Source: Clostridia bacterium
GTDB taxonomy: Bacteria; Bacillota; Clostridia; Christensenellales; DTU072
Direction of reading: 5' to 3'
DNA length: 64,000 nucleotides
Assembly (NCBI GenBank): GCA_017504305.1
Contig: JAFVRJ010000005.1
Span: 1 to 64,000, forward strand
The notes beneath the pieces were generated by a model. The model saw only the letters and a program-made list of their open reading frames with translations, was not told where the DNA came from and did not search any database. Below are positions 8,019 to 16,800 of the stretch, one piece after another. The translations under genes and the position numbers were made by a program. Within the stretch, counting starts at the first letter, position 1. Every line of letters starts with the position of its first letter.

Positions 8019-9257
8019 TTATTTTGAATTTAACATTGCTTCTATGAGCGGTAAGCGTTTTCCGCTTAAGAAGCGTACCATTGCTCCGCCCGCGGTACAA
8101 ACGTAATCGATACTCTTAAGATCAATAAACTTTGCCGCAGCGGTTACCGTATCACCGCCACCTATTACGGAGTATGCAGGGCTATTTGCAATCGCGTTCC
8201 AAATCTTATCGGTGCCGTATGCAAATATCGGATTTTCATATACCCCTGCAGGACCGTTAACGAATATCGTACCGGCTTTCATAAGTTCATCTTTGAATAT
8301 TCCAACCGATTTTGCGCCGATGTCAAGAAGCATCGCTTGATCGTTTAATAAATCCTCAAGATCCAGCTCTACTCTAACGCCATCCTTTTCATATGCAAAG
8401 TCAACGGGGAGTACGAATTTGTCGCCGTAATTTGCAAGTAGCTCTTTTGCCGGAGCCACAAATGCAAGCAAATCTCTATCGGCAAGCCATTTTTCGTAGT
8501 TAGCACCGATTTTATAGCCTTGCGCAAGGCGCATAACTACGCCCGTTACGCCTGCGGTTATAATTTTATCGGCAACACCGTCCTTTAAAACCTTGCCCAT
8601 CATACCAAACGCATCGGAAATCTTTGCGCCTCCAAGTACGAATACCAAGGGCTTGTTTGCAGAAGTCATTACCTTATTAAGAGCCTCGTATTCTTTGAAG
8701 AATAAAGGGCCTGCGTAAGAGGGCATAAGTCGCTCGAAAGCAACCATGCTGGGAGCGTTACGGTGCGCTGCCGAAAAAGCATCGTTAACGTACACGTCAC
8801 ATAAAGGCGCGAGCCTACGTACAAGGTATGTAGAAGCCATTTGCTCGGCAGTTAATTTAACGTCCTTTTCAAAGGTAGAAACCTCTTCGGTAAGGTAACG
8901 TAGATTGCCAAGCAACACAACCTCACCTTCTTCAAGCGACTTGATTTTATCAAGTGCCGCGTCACCGCAAACGTCGTCGATATAGTCGACTTTAATACCG
9001 CTAATTTCGGTAAGCCTATCGGCATGCGCTTGCATGGACATGAGGTTTTGGTAATCCAAAGTGTCGCCTTGGTGTGCTATAATCGCCACTTTTGCGCCAC
9101 CATCTACCAAATACTTTAAAGTCGGTACGGTTGCATTAAGGCGGTTATCGTTGACGATAACTCCGTTTTTTACGGGTGAGTTTATATCGGGGCGGAAGAG
9201 CACAGTTTTGCCCTTGACGTCCACCCCTATTATACTTTTAATTTTTACTTCTTCCAT
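8019..9257 (-). CDS. pgk: Phosphoglycerate kinase, archaeal type
   Basis: The protein has 412 residues and catalyses 1,3-bisphosphoglycerate + ADP to 3-phosphoglycerate + ATP. It follows the archaeal rather than the bacterial pattern: DINSPV where bacteria have DFNVP, AHQG where bacteria have SHLGRP, and NDAFSAAHRNAPSMVAF. FVLGGAKISDA, LPVDFAYEKDGVRVE, VNGPAGVYENPIFAYGT and VIGGGDTVTAAAKF also match archaeal PGKs as I know them. It overlaps the archaeal-type GAPDH gene by 13 nt, so the two are co-translated. Base composition looks like the neighbours, so any transfer would be old. Whether a bacterial-type pgk exists elsewhere cannot be seen. Confidence 0.93.
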   Translation of the reverse strand: MEEVKIKSIIGVDVKGKTVLFRPDINSPVKNGVIVNDNRLNATVPTLKYLVDGGAKVAIIAHQGDTLDYQNLMSMQAHADRLTEISGIKVDYIDDVCGDAALDKIKSLEEGEVVLLGNLRYLTEEVSTFEKDVKLTAEQMASTYLVRRLAPLCDVYVNDAFSAAHRNAPSMVAFERLMPSYAGPLFFKEYEALNKVMTSANKPLVFVLGGAKISDAFGMMGKVLKDGVADKIITAGVTGVVMRLAQGYKIGANYEKWLADRDLLAFVAPAKELLANYGDKFVLPVDFAYEKDGVRVELDLEDLLNDQAMLLDIGAKSVGIFKDELMKAGTIFVNGPAGVYENPIFAYGTDKIWNAIANSPAYSVIGGGDTVTAAAKFIDLKSIDYVCTAGGAMVRFLSGKRLPLIEAMLNSK

Positions 9258-10276
9258 TTGCCAATACCAAGGTTTGCGTTGGTAGCTTGGGTTGCTTCTT
9301 CAGAAGTTTGTTGCATACCCATTACTGCACGGATACCGTCCATAGTTTCGGGGATGGTAACTGCTTCTTGAGGGATGTTGATTGCATACATAATGCTATC
9401 ACCGCTTTCTACGATGCTATCTTCCCAAAGAGCAATTTCATACATATCGCCACGGGGATTGCCGAGGTCGCGAGCGTAACGAAACAAGGAGGCGTTGCCA
9501 AGGAAGCCGTCCTTAATGCTTACGATACGGATACGCGGATGCTTTTTGAAAGCTTCAAGGGCCATTTCTTTGGTGATCTTTTGCTTGCCGGTTGCAACTA
9601 CGGTGATGATATGTCCGTGAGTGATGGGGGTATGTACCAAAATGCCGGTTGCTTCTACATGAGGCATTATGGTCATAAGGTCAACCGCTTGGTGCGAAGG
9701 AGCTTTATCGATTTGCAAAGCGTTGGTTAAACCTCTATGGTAATCACCGGGATCTGCTACACGACGTATAATGGTGATAGCTACTCTATCGATGCCGTAT
9801 GCTCTATCGAGGCAGTCAACGCTACGGATAAGACCGGTAGTGTTGCAAGAGGTGAGTTTTAAAAAGTCTTTATTGAGGCCTTTTTCGTAGTTAGCGTATC
9901 CGTGGAAAAATACGTCGGCAACGCTGTTCTTTTCGCCACCTTGGAAAATCGCCTTTTTGCCAAGTCTTTCATAAAGCTCTTTATTGCGAGCGCCGATACC
10001 GCCGGGCGAGGAGTCGAGTACTACGTCACACTTTTTAACCATGTCTTCCATGGTACCCGCGACGGGAATACCAAGTGCTTCAAACTCTGCGCGCTTGTCT
10101 TCACTTGCAAGATAAAGATCGTAAGGCATGCCCTTTTCAAACAATGCTCTTACTGCAAGAGTGGGTGCTACGTCAGCTACGCCAACGAGTTCCATATCTT
10201 TTTGCAAAGCTACACCATCAGCCAAACGTTGACCGATTACGCCATAACCGGCAACACCAACTTTAACTTTTGCCAT
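9245..10276 (-). CDS. gap: Glyceraldehyde-3-phosphate dehydrogenase, archaeal type (class II)
   Basis: The 343-residue protein has an N-terminal Rossmann motif (GYGVIGQRLADGV, about residues 10-22). The class II GAPDH signatures include SSPGGIGARNKELYE, AIFQGGEKNSVADV and the catalytic SCNTTGL with Cys144, followed by IRRVADPGDYHRG. Bacterial class I GAPDH has SCTTNC instead. Archaeal homologues oxidise GAP with NAD(P) to 1,3-bisphosphoglycerate (EC 1.2.1.59). A clear AAGGAGATATTT site precedes the ATG. The next gene is archaeal-type pgk, so consecutive glycolytic steps are encoded as a unit. It lies 28 nt behind the LURP-one gene and is probably cotranscribed with it. Confidence 0.94.
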   Translation of the reverse strand: MAKVKVGVAGYGVIGQRLADGVALQKDMELVGVADVAPTLAVRALFEKGMPYDLYLASEDKRAEFEALGIPVAGTMEDMVKKCDVVLDSSPGGIGARNKELYERLGKKAIFQGGEKNSVADVFFHGYANYEKGLNKDFLKLTSCNTTGLIRSVDCLDRAYGIDRVAITIIRRVADPGDYHRGLTNALQIDKAPSHQAVDLMTIMPHVEATGILVHTPITHGHIITVVATGKQKITKEMALEAFKKHPRIRIVSIKDGFLGNASLFRYARDLGNPRGDMYEIALWEDSIVESGDSIMYAINIPQEAVTIPETMDGIRAVMGMQQTSEEATQATNANLGIGKWKK

Positions 10277-10304
10277 AAATATCTCCTTCAGTCAGTTAAT
10301 ATGA

Positions 10305-10808
10305 TTAATGTTTTTTATGATATAAATAGTCGAGAATAATGCAAAGGGTTAACATAAAGGAATCCTTACCTTGAACAACGTTGATATCATAGGTATCGGC
10401 AACCTTGAAAATATGTTTTTCCATAGTAGCGCAAATATCACCATGCTTATCGTTAGCGTGAATATTGAAAGTCCATCCGTGATAACCCCTGATATAGAAA
10501 TCACCGTAAACGTCACTGTAAACCTTGAGCTTACGTCCGACAAATGCGTATTTAACCTTGACTTTTGCAACTAAACCGCCGGATTTATCCTCACCTTTAT
10601 AGATATTGAAAACCGGATAGCCGAGCCAATGTATCATTTTACGTCTTACGTAATAGAGGGGCTTACCGTTAGAATTTTGTAGCCAGAACTTTTTAGGAAC
10701 GGTAATTAACTTGCTTTCGCATTGATATCTTGCATAACCGCTTTCATCGGTAATGTCAAAGGTATCGTTAAGCGCAAAATACTTTTGTTTAATTTTATAA
10801 CGTGCCAT
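10305..10808 (-). CDS. LURP-one-related domain protein
   Basis: The 167-residue protein is rich in beta strands. It has the pattern of the LURP-one/tubby-like family: YKIKQKYFALNDTFDITDESG at the start, repeated strand-turn units (NGKPLYYVRRKMI, VAKVKVKYAFVGRKLKV, GDFYIRGYHGWTFNI), and a C-terminal hydrophobic helix (DSFMLTLCIILDYLYH). Bacterial members have no established function. The start has AAAGGAGAAC upstream. It leads the GAPDH-PGK transcript with only a 28-nt gap, and no terminator intervenes. A related protein lies at 1027-1536. Confidence 0.72.
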   Translation of the reverse strand: MARYKIKQKYFALNDTFDITDESGYARYQCESKLITVPKKFWLQNSNGKPLYYVRRKMIHWLGYPVFNIYKGEDKSGGLVAKVKVKYAFVGRKLKVYSDVYGDFYIRGYHGWTFNIHANDKHGDICATMEKHIFKVADTYDINVVQGKDSFMLTLCIILDYLYHKKH

Positions 10809-10838
10809 AAATGTTCTCCTTTATTTTAAATTTATATA

Positions 10839-10867
10839 ATAATATCACGGGCGCGCGCAAAAATCAA
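10839..10867 (-). promoter_or_regulatory. Promoter of the LURP-gap-pgk transcript
   Basis: TTGATT (10862-10867), a 17-nt spacer containing GCGCGCGC, and TATTAT (10839-10844) lie on the minus strand, about 30 nt before the ATG at 10808. Confidence 0.72.
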
Positions 10868-10889
10868 CGATTATTTTCAAGTCCCAATA

Positions 10890-12614
10890 TTAAACGGTTT
10901 GATCGTAAAGCTTTTTGTACCTTCCGCCAAGCGCCAAAAGCTCGCTGTGATTTCCCCTTTCAACCACCTCGCCGTCCTCAATAACAAGAATTTGGTTAGC
11001 GTTACGGATGGTAGATAGTCTATGCGCTATAGCTATAACGGTATGATTTCCATACAATCCTTCGATTGCTTGCTGTATGCGCCTTTCGGTATGAGAGTCA
11101 ACCGCAGCGGTTGCTTCATCCAAAATAATAATAGGAGCGTCCCTTAAAATTGCACGTGCTATCGCCATACGTTGCTTTTGCCCGCCGGATAGCTTTAATC
11201 CACGCTCGCCAACCTTTGATTCATAGCCTTGGGGCATGTCTAAAATTTCCGCATGTATCTCCGCTTTGGTAGCTGAAGCTACTATTTCTTCCCTATTTGC
11301 TTCCGGCTTGGCATAGGCAATATTTTCCGCAACGGTACCGTTGAACAAGAAAGTATCTTGCAAAACCGGTGCAATATTTTTACGCAAACACTTGAGCGTT
11401 AGGTCTTTAATATCTACGCCGTCAATAAGTATTTGTCCGCCGTCCGGCTCGTAAAAGCGAGGTATCAACTGCGTTATTGTTGTCTTACCCGCGCCGGTCG
11501 CGCCTACAAGCGCAACCGTTTCGCCCGCTTTACAGCTGAACGATACGTTCTTAAGTACTTCAACGCCGTCGATATAACTAAACGATACGTTCCTAAACTC
11601 AATATCCCCTCTGACTCTGCCGATATCTTTAGCACCTTCGCTATCTTTGATTTCGATGGGAGTATCAAGGATTTCCATAACTCTTTCACCGGAGGCAAGC
11701 GCCGTTTGTGCGCTTTCGGTAAGTCTTGCCAATCCCTCGATTGGCGCAAATAACAATGATAGGTAAAGTAGGAAAGCCACTATCGACTCTACGTCCATAC
11801 CGCCTTCGTAGGCAAAGTAACCACCGACACCCACAACAAGTACCGTCGCCATCGATGAGGTAAACTCAATCAAAGGATGGAAGAAGCCCGAGAGCTTAAG
11901 AGCACTGATGATTGCGTGACTATGTTTATCGGTACGCTCTTTGACGTCAACGTGCTCGTGATCCTCTTGACCGAAAGCTTGTATCTCGTGAATACCGCTA
12001 AAGTTATCTTGCATTTCTGCAGATATCTCGCCCGTTAATTTTTGTGCCTTGCGGAAGTTAGGGCGAACCTTCTTTGAGTAATAAAAACTTGCTACTGCAA
12101 CAAGGGGCATTATTACGCTTGCAATAAGGGTAAGCTTCCAGTTGACGGTAAATAGAATTACGAGTACGCCCGCAAACATTATTACGTTGGTGATGCTCTC
12201 GGGTATAACGTGAGCGTAAAGCATTTCGAAGTTAGCGGTATCGTTTATGACGCGTGACAAAAGATCTCCCGTCTGCTTGTCGCTAAAATACGACATCGAG
12301 GAAGATTGAATATGGTCGTAAACTTTAACGCGCATGTTGTTAACCAGTCTCCAAGCCGCAAAGTGAAGTAAATAAGTGGATAAAAATCTGGTTATCAACT
12401 TTACAAGATAAAGCCCAAGCAAAGCAACGGCAAGCGTTATAATTTGCTTAAATCCATCCGCGCTAACGCCTTTTGATACTATACCGGTCATGTTCGAAAG
12501 GAGTTTGGGCGCCGTCAAGCTGACCGCAGAAGTCATTACTACCGCCAAAATTCCGACGACGTAATACTTCATATATTTTTTTGCTTCTTTTCCGATACGT
12601 AATAACAGTTTCAT
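10890..12614 (-). CDS. ABC exporter half-transporter (membrane domain fused to ATPase)
   Basis: About 574 residues from the ATG at 12614. Six membrane helices fill the first 310 or so residues. An ATPase domain follows with Walker A GATGAGKTT, signature LSGGQKQRMAIAR, Walker B IIILDEATAAVD and switch IAHRLS. The architecture is that of MsbA/BmrA-type lipid or drug exporters, which act as dimers; a single gene suggests a homodimer. The longer frame with its start at 12647 is rejected because the -10 box (12621-12626) lies between the two starts. The -10 is only 6 nt before the ATG, so the mRNA is probably leaderless. The substrate is unknown. Confidence 0.88.
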   Translation of the reverse strand: MKLLLRIGKEAKKYMKYYVVGILAVVMTSAVSLTAPKLLSNMTGIVSKGVSADGFKQIITLAVALLGLYLVKLITRFLSTYLLHFAAWRLVNNMRVKVYDHIQSSSMSYFSDKQTGDLLSRVINDTANFEMLYAHVIPESITNVIMFAGVLVILFTVNWKLTLIASVIMPLVAVASFYYSKKVRPNFRKAQKLTGEISAEMQDNFSGIHEIQAFGQEDHEHVDVKERTDKHSHAIISALKLSGFFHPLIEFTSSMATVLVVGVGGYFAYEGGMDVESIVAFLLYLSLLFAPIEGLARLTESAQTALASGERVMEILDTPIEIKDSEGAKDIGRVRGDIEFRNVSFSYIDGVEVLKNVSFSCKAGETVALVGATGAGKTTITQLIPRFYEPDGGQILIDGVDIKDLTLKCLRKNIAPVLQDTFLFNGTVAENIAYAKPEANREEIVASATKAEIHAEILDMPQGYESKVGERGLKLSGGQKQRMAIARAILRDAPIIILDEATAAVDSHTERRIQQAIEGLYGNHTVIAIAHRLSTIRNANQILVIEDGEVVERGNHSELLALGGRYKKLYDQTV

Positions 12615-12620
12615 ACCGCG

Positions 12621-12649
12621 ATTATAGCACACTCGCGCGCGTTGCACAA
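12621..12649 (-). promoter_or_regulatory. Promoter giving a leaderless ABC exporter mRNA
   Basis: TTGTGC (12644-12649), a 17-nt spacer with CGCGCGCG, and TATAAT (12621-12626) lie on the minus strand. The ATG begins 6 nt after the -10 box, with no Shine-Dalgarno possible. Confidence 0.72.
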
Positions 12650-12688
12650 ATAAATTGCGCGCACCCGTGCGTAAATTTTTTCTTTTGT

Positions 12689-12717
12689 TTGACTATTATG
12701 TTATACTGTGTTATATT
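12689..12717 (+). promoter_or_regulatory. Promoter of the glutamine synthetase III operon
   Basis: TTGACT (12689-12694), 17 nt, and TATATT (12712-12717) are followed about 30 nt later by the GGAGC site and ATG at 12751. Confidence 0.75.
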
Positions 12718-12750
12718 TATAGAAATATAACGTGAAACAGGAGCAACATA

Positions 12751-14847
12751 ATGGCTATTGATATACCGTCGATTTACGGAAGTCTCGTATTTAACGATAA
12801 CGTAATGCGCGAGCGCCTCCCTGTAGAGGTCTATACTTCGTTGAAGCAAGCTGTCGAAGACGGTACTCCCCTTACCCTCGATATCGCTAACGAAGTAGCT
12901 AAAGCTATGAAAGAGTGGGCACTTGAAAACGGAGCCACTCACTATACCCATTGGTTCCAACCGATGACCGGTATCACCGCGGAAAAACACGATAGCTTCC
13001 TCGATATCAATAAGCAAGGCAACGTCATTATGAAGTTCAACGGCAAAGCCCTTATAAAGGGCGAGCCGGATGCTTCAAGCTTCCCGAGTGGCGGATTACG
13101 CGCTACTTTTGAAGCTCGCGGATATACCGCATGGGACGCATCAAGCTACGCGTTTATTAAAGACGGAAGCCTTTGTATCCCTACCGCGTTTTGCTCTTAT
13201 GGTGGCGAGATATTGGACAAAAAGACTCCCTTACTCCGCTCTATGGATGCCCTAAACAAGCAATCTTTGCGTATCGTTAAGTTATTCGGTAATGATACGG
13301 TTAAAAAGATTAGTGCGACCGTAGGCGCCGAGCAAGAGTACTTTTTGATAGATAAAAAGATTTCAGAGAGTCGCCTTGACATCATCCATTGTGGTCGCAC
13401 GTTATTCGGCGCCAAGCCCCCAAAGGGACAGGAAATGGAAGACCATTATTTCGGCGCAATCAAACATAGAGTATCGGAGTTTATGAAGGATCTCGATAAA
13501 GAGCTTTGGAAGCTCGGAGTACCTTCTAAAACCAAACATAACGAGGCTGCTCCCGCTCAGCACGAGCTTGCGCCGGTATTTACTACCGTAAATATTGCAA
13601 CCGACCAAAACCAATTGACAATGGAGCTGATGAAGAGCCTTGCCCACAAGCATGGCATGGTTTGTCTATTGCATGAAAAACCCTTTGCAGCCGTTAACGG
13701 TAGCGGTAAGCATAACAACTGGTCTATATCTACCGATACGGGTAAAAATCTTTTAGAGCCGGGTGATAACCCCTATGAAAACGCTCAATTCTTACTATTC
13801 CTCACCGCAGTTATAAAGGCGGTTGACGAGTATCAAGATTTGTTAAGACTTTCCGCAGCAAGCGCCGGCAACGACCACCGTCTTGGCGGAAACGAAGCGC
13901 CCCCCGCCATCGTTTCGATATTCCTCGGCGACGAGCTTACCGAAATACTCGAAGCGGTTGAAAAACACGCAAAATACAAGGGTAAAAAGAAATCCGATAT
14001 GAAAATCGGCGTTTCGGTACTGCCCTCTTTCCCCAAAGATACCACCGATAGAAACCGCACCTCTCCCATGGCGTTTACCGGTAATAAATTCGAGTTCCGT
14101 ATGCTTGGTAGTAGCTTCTCAATCGCTTGCACCAACTACATTATGAACACCATCGTTGCCGAAGCGCTCAAAGAGTTTGCCGATGCGTTAGAAGGTGCCG
14201 AAGACTTTAATACCGCTCTTACCGACTTAATCGCCAAGGCTTATAAGAAGCACAAACGCATTATTTATAACGGCAACAGCTATTCGCAAGAGTGGGTGGA
14301 AGAAGCTCGTAAACGCGGTTTATCTAACTATATTTCCACCGTTGACGCGCTTCCGCATTTCACCGATGAAAAGAACGTCAAGTTGCTTGAAAGTCACGGT
14401 ATCTTAAGCAAAAACGAAATCGTCTCTCGTACCGAAATACTACTTGATAGCTACTCGAAGACCGTCAATATCGAAGCTCTCACCATGCTCGAAATGGCAA
14501 AGAAGCAAATTTTACCCTCCGTTCTTTCTTATGAAAGAAGGCTTGTGGAAATGGCCCTTAACAAAAAACGCCTTGACGAAGCTATCGATCGCTCGGTAGA
14601 GGTTGATTTAATCAATAAGCTCTCTGCTCTGACCGCAAAATTATACGATGCTATCGACAAGTTGGAATGCGATACGTTAAATTGCAATAAAGGTAATAAC
14701 GCCCTTGAAATTGCTAAATTCTATCATAACGTAGTATGTGTTGAAATGAAGAATTTACGCGAGGCGGCAGACTCGCTTGAAGGACTTGTTGGCAAAAAGC
14801 ATTGGCCATTCCCCACCTATGCAGACTTACTATATTCGATAAATTAA
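12751..14847 (+). CDS. glnN: Glutamine synthetase, type III
   Basis: The 698-residue length is characteristic of the GSIII class, against about 450 for GSI. It ligates ammonia to glutamate using ATP. Class features visible are the N-terminal GSIII block (VFNDNVMRERLP and THYTHWFQPMTG), the metal-site stretch VGAEQEYFLID, the NEAAPAQHELAPVF substrate region, GNDHRLGGNEAPPAI, and RNRTSPMAFTGNKFEFRMLG. A long helical C-terminal extension follows the catalytic core, as is typical. The start is supported by GGAGC 7 nt upstream and a promoter. It heads a plus-strand run with the C_GCAxxG_C_C protein and the glycerophosphodiesterase. Confidence 0.95.
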   Translation: MAIDIPSIYGSLVFNDNVMRERLPVEVYTSLKQAVEDGTPLTLDIANEVAKAMKEWALENGATHYTHWFQPMTGITAEKHDSFLDINKQGNVIMKFNGKALIKGEPDASSFPSGGLRATFEARGYTAWDASSYAFIKDGSLCIPTAFCSYGGEILDKKTPLLRSMDALNKQSLRIVKLFGNDTVKKISATVGAEQEYFLIDKKISESRLDIIHCGRTLFGAKPPKGQEMEDHYFGAIKHRVSEFMKDLDKELWKLGVPSKTKHNEAAPAQHELAPVFTTVNIATDQNQLTMELMKSLAHKHGMVCLLHEKPFAAVNGSGKHNNWSISTDTGKNLLEPGDNPYENAQFLLFLTAVIKAVDEYQDLLRLSAASAGNDHRLGGNEAPPAIVSIFLGDELTEILEAVEKHAKYKGKKKSDMKIGVSVLPSFPKDTTDRNRTSPMAFTGNKFEFRMLGSSFSIACTNYIMNTIVAEALKEFADALEGAEDFNTALTDLIAKAYKKHKRIIYNGNSYSQEWVEEARKRGLSNYISTVDALPHFTDEKNVKLLESHGILSKNEIVSRTEILLDSYSKTVNIEALTMLEMAKKQILPSVLSYERRLVEMALNKKRLDEAIDRSVEVDLINKLSALTAKLYDAIDKLECDTLNCNKGNNALEIAKFYHNVVCVEMKNLREAADSLEGLVGKKHWPFPTYADLLYSIN

Positions 14848-14848
14848 T

Positions 14849-15271
14849 ATGGATTACGTACAAAGAGCAAAAGATTACTTCACCGAAGGATACAATTGCG
14901 CGCAAGCAGTTGCTATGGCACTTGCTCCAGCAGTAAATCAAACCGAAGACCATATGCGCGCTATAGCAAACCCCTTTGGCGGTGGCTTCACAAGACTACG
15001 CGAGGTCTGCGGAGCAGTTAGCGGTATGATGATGATCATAGGTCTTAAGCATCCCGAGATGACCAAGCAAGAGATGTACGAGTTCGGCCGTAAAGCTATA
15101 GAGGAGTTCAAAGAAATTTGCGGATCCTATATCTGTAAAGACCTTATAAACGCAACGGACAACAAATCCACCACCCCCGAAACTCGTACCGCAAGCTACT
15201 ACGCCAAGCGCCCCTGTTTGGAGATAGTAGAAATAGCTACCAAAATAACCTTAAAATATATTGCCGATTAA
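14849..15271 (+). CDS. C_GCAxxG_C_C family redox-type protein
   Basis: The 140-residue protein carries the family signature: YNCAQAV near residue 15, then FGGGFTRLREVCGAVSGMMM in the middle, followed by spaced Cys residues (ICGSYICKDL and the C-terminal RPCLEIV). These conserved cysteines suggest a metal- or redox-active centre; no member has a firm biochemical role. It starts 1 nt after the glnN stop and is therefore translationally coupled to glutamine synthetase. Confidence 0.85.
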   Translation: MDYVQRAKDYFTEGYNCAQAVAMALAPAVNQTEDHMRAIANPFGGGFTRLREVCGAVSGMMMIIGLKHPEMTKQEMYEFGRKAIEEFKEICGSYICKDLINATDNKSTTPETRTASYYAKRPCLEIVEIATKITLKYIAD

Positions 15272-15289
15272 CTCAAGGAGGAAGATAAA

Positions 15290-15991
15290 ATGACAAGATT
15301 TATCGCACACCGTGGCTTAAGCGCTGTATACTATCAAAACAGCGAAAAGGCTTTCCAAGCAGCTGCAGATAGCTCGTTCTTCTACGGCATCGAAACCGAC
15401 GTATGGTTTACTTCCGACAACAAATGGGTATGTTGCCACGATAACAATCCGTTCGCAAATGAAGCGATTTCGGTATCCAAAATAACTTTAGAGGAAGCCC
15501 TAAAGCTCCCTATGAACTTAAACAAGATCGGTAGTGCAAAAATCGAAGGCGAGAGCTACATCTGCACTTTAGAGAAATATCTTAAAATTTGCAAAGGTGG
15601 CGACAAAGTTCCCGTAATTGAGTTAAAGTGTACTCCCTCCCGTGAGCAACTTAAGGATTTAGTAGCCATAGTAGATAGCATCATCGGTATCGAAAACGTA
15701 GTGTTTATCAGCTTCCATTATATAAACATGGCACGCTTAAGGTCCCTCAATAAAAAGATACGTCTTCAAGTGCTCGGCAGATACCCTACGTCGGGAAGAG
15801 CCTTCTTATCCAAAGGTTACGACGTTGACCTTATGTGGAACTTCTGTCCGGCAAGGCTTATCCGCAAAGCACATCGCATGGGACATGAGGTTAATATTTG
15901 GACTGTAAACCAACTTGCAGTTGTTAGACATTTTATGTACTATGCCGTTGACTACATTACCACCAATAAAGACTTTAGCGGAAAAATTTAA
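15290..15991 (+). CDS. Glycerophosphodiester phosphodiesterase family protein
   Basis: The 233-residue protein shows the GDPD pattern: IAHRGL at residues 5-10, the metal-binding ETDVWFTSDNKWVCCHD (about residues 34-50), a middle PVIELK, and a C-terminal VNIWTVN. Members hydrolyse glycerophosphodiesters to glycerol-3-phosphate and an alcohol. There is no signal peptide, so it is probably cytoplasmic. A strong AAGGAGGAAG precedes the ATG. It is last in the glnN operon, before a bidirectional terminator. Confidence 0.9.
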   Translation: MTRFIAHRGLSAVYYQNSEKAFQAAADSSFFYGIETDVWFTSDNKWVCCHDNNPFANEAISVSKITLEEALKLPMNLNKIGSAKIEGESYICTLEKYLKICKGGDKVPVIELKCTPSREQLKDLVAIVDSIIGIENVVFISFHYINMARLRSLNKKIRLQVLGRYPTSGRAFLSKGYDVDLMWNFCPARLIRKAHRMGHEVNIWTVNQLAVVRHFMYYAVDYITTNKDFSGKI

Positions 15992-16008
15992 TATCAAAAA
16001 GCATAAAA

Positions 16009-16038
16009 AAGCACGCCGAACGGCGTGCTTGTTTTTTT
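16009..16038 (+). terminator. Bidirectional terminator between convergent genes
   Basis: AAGCACGCCG/CGGCGTGCTT with a 2-nt loop has T7 after it on the plus strand and A6 before it. It ends both the glnN operon and the minus-strand gene at 16048-16290. Confidence 0.9.
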
Positions 16039-16047
16039 AAAATACAA

Positions 16048-16290
16048 TTATTTTTTATACCAATCGGAGTAATCAAAGCCGATTGCTTCGGGATTGGGCT
16101 TAATACGTAGTTGAAGTTGGCCGTTCTCGTCAGCGCCAAAACTCATCGTGGGATTAAGCTTAAATTTGGGGAGGGGCATTTGGATGGGCGCAGTCATACC
16201 TTGTGATGCGCTCAAACGGAATTTTTTACCGCCGTATTCGATAACTTGACCATCTAACGAATTGTGTTCGGGAGCTTTAAATCCTGCCAT
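16048..16290 (-). CDS. Small protein of unknown function
   Basis: The 80-residue protein is soluble-looking, rich in Pro, Gly and Lys, and has no membrane helix or signal peptide. The ATG at 16290 is preceded by AGAGAGGTGG. The gene is bounded by a convergent terminator, and its upstream region contains a perfect 18-bp palindrome (16321-16338). No family is recognised. It could be expressed with the DUF218 gene or from its own promoter. Confidence 0.6.
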   Translation of the reverse strand: MAGFKAPEHNSLDGQVIEYGGKKFRLSASQGMTAPIQMPLPKFKLNPTMSFGADENGQLQLRIKPNPEAIGFDYSDWYKK

Positions 16291-16320
16291 AATCCACCTC
16301 TCTAAACAAATATATAATTA

Positions 16321-16338
16321 GTTTAACATATGTTAAAC
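16321..16338. promoter_or_regulatory. Perfect 18-bp palindrome, possible operator
   Basis: GTTTAACATATGTTAAAC is self-complementary over its whole length and lies in the 84-nt gap upstream of the 80-residue gene. Its position fits an operator over a promoter spacer, but no convincing hexamers were found. Confidence 0.4.
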
Positions 16339-16374
16339 GTAAATTCAATAACAAATTTTGGATTTTTGCAAAAA

Positions 16375-16800
16375 TTAGTCGTTGGTATAAACTTCGAGTT
16401 TAATATCGGTTGCTTTGTACTTTCGCATGTAGCCTTTGAAAAGCCTTACCGGATTAAGATACCATCTCTTAATATGCTCTTTGGTGGAGCATAAAACCAA
16501 CGTATCGGCGTTGAGTTCCTTGCACTTCGGTACTGAAAACTCTGCATTTTGCTTGGTGGTTAAAGATTGGTCCTCCTTAATAATAACCTCTTGCGGAACG
16601 CCCGATGCTAAAAGATACTCTTCCATCTTATCCGCTTCGGCAACACCTGCTATTTTGTTAGCTATGCCACCGGAAACGATAATATAATCGGGCTTATGGT
16701 CGTTATAATACTTAACGCATAGTTCGAGTCTAAGGCGCATCAAATCGGATATAGTTCCGTCGTCGCGCATTCTGTTGCCAAGTAATACGAATACCTTCAT
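16375..16800 (-). CDS. YdcF/ElyC-like DUF218 protein
   Basis: The 141-residue protein has the DUF218 fold signature: an N-terminal strand MKVFVLLGNRM, the middle PDYIIVSGGIAN with the conserved Ser-Gly-Gly, then EDQSLTTKQNAEFS and LVLCSTKEHIKRW. Some relatives are linked to envelope carbohydrate metabolism. It lacks the membrane anchor seen in many family members. Its start overlaps the PPC gene stop by 4 nt, so it belongs to the AGE-PPC operon. Confidence 0.8.
   Translation of the reverse strand: MKVFVLLGNRMRDDGTISDLMRLRLELCVKYYNDHKPDYIIVSGGIANKIAGVAEADKMEEYLLASGVPQEVIIKEDQSLTTKQNAEFSVPKCKELNADTLVLCSTKEHIKRWYLNPVRLFKGYMRKYKATDIKLEVYTND

Noticed and set aside
12622-12750. A frame antisense to the start of glnN and its promoter region
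   Set aside because: It overlaps divergent promoters and shows no coding character.
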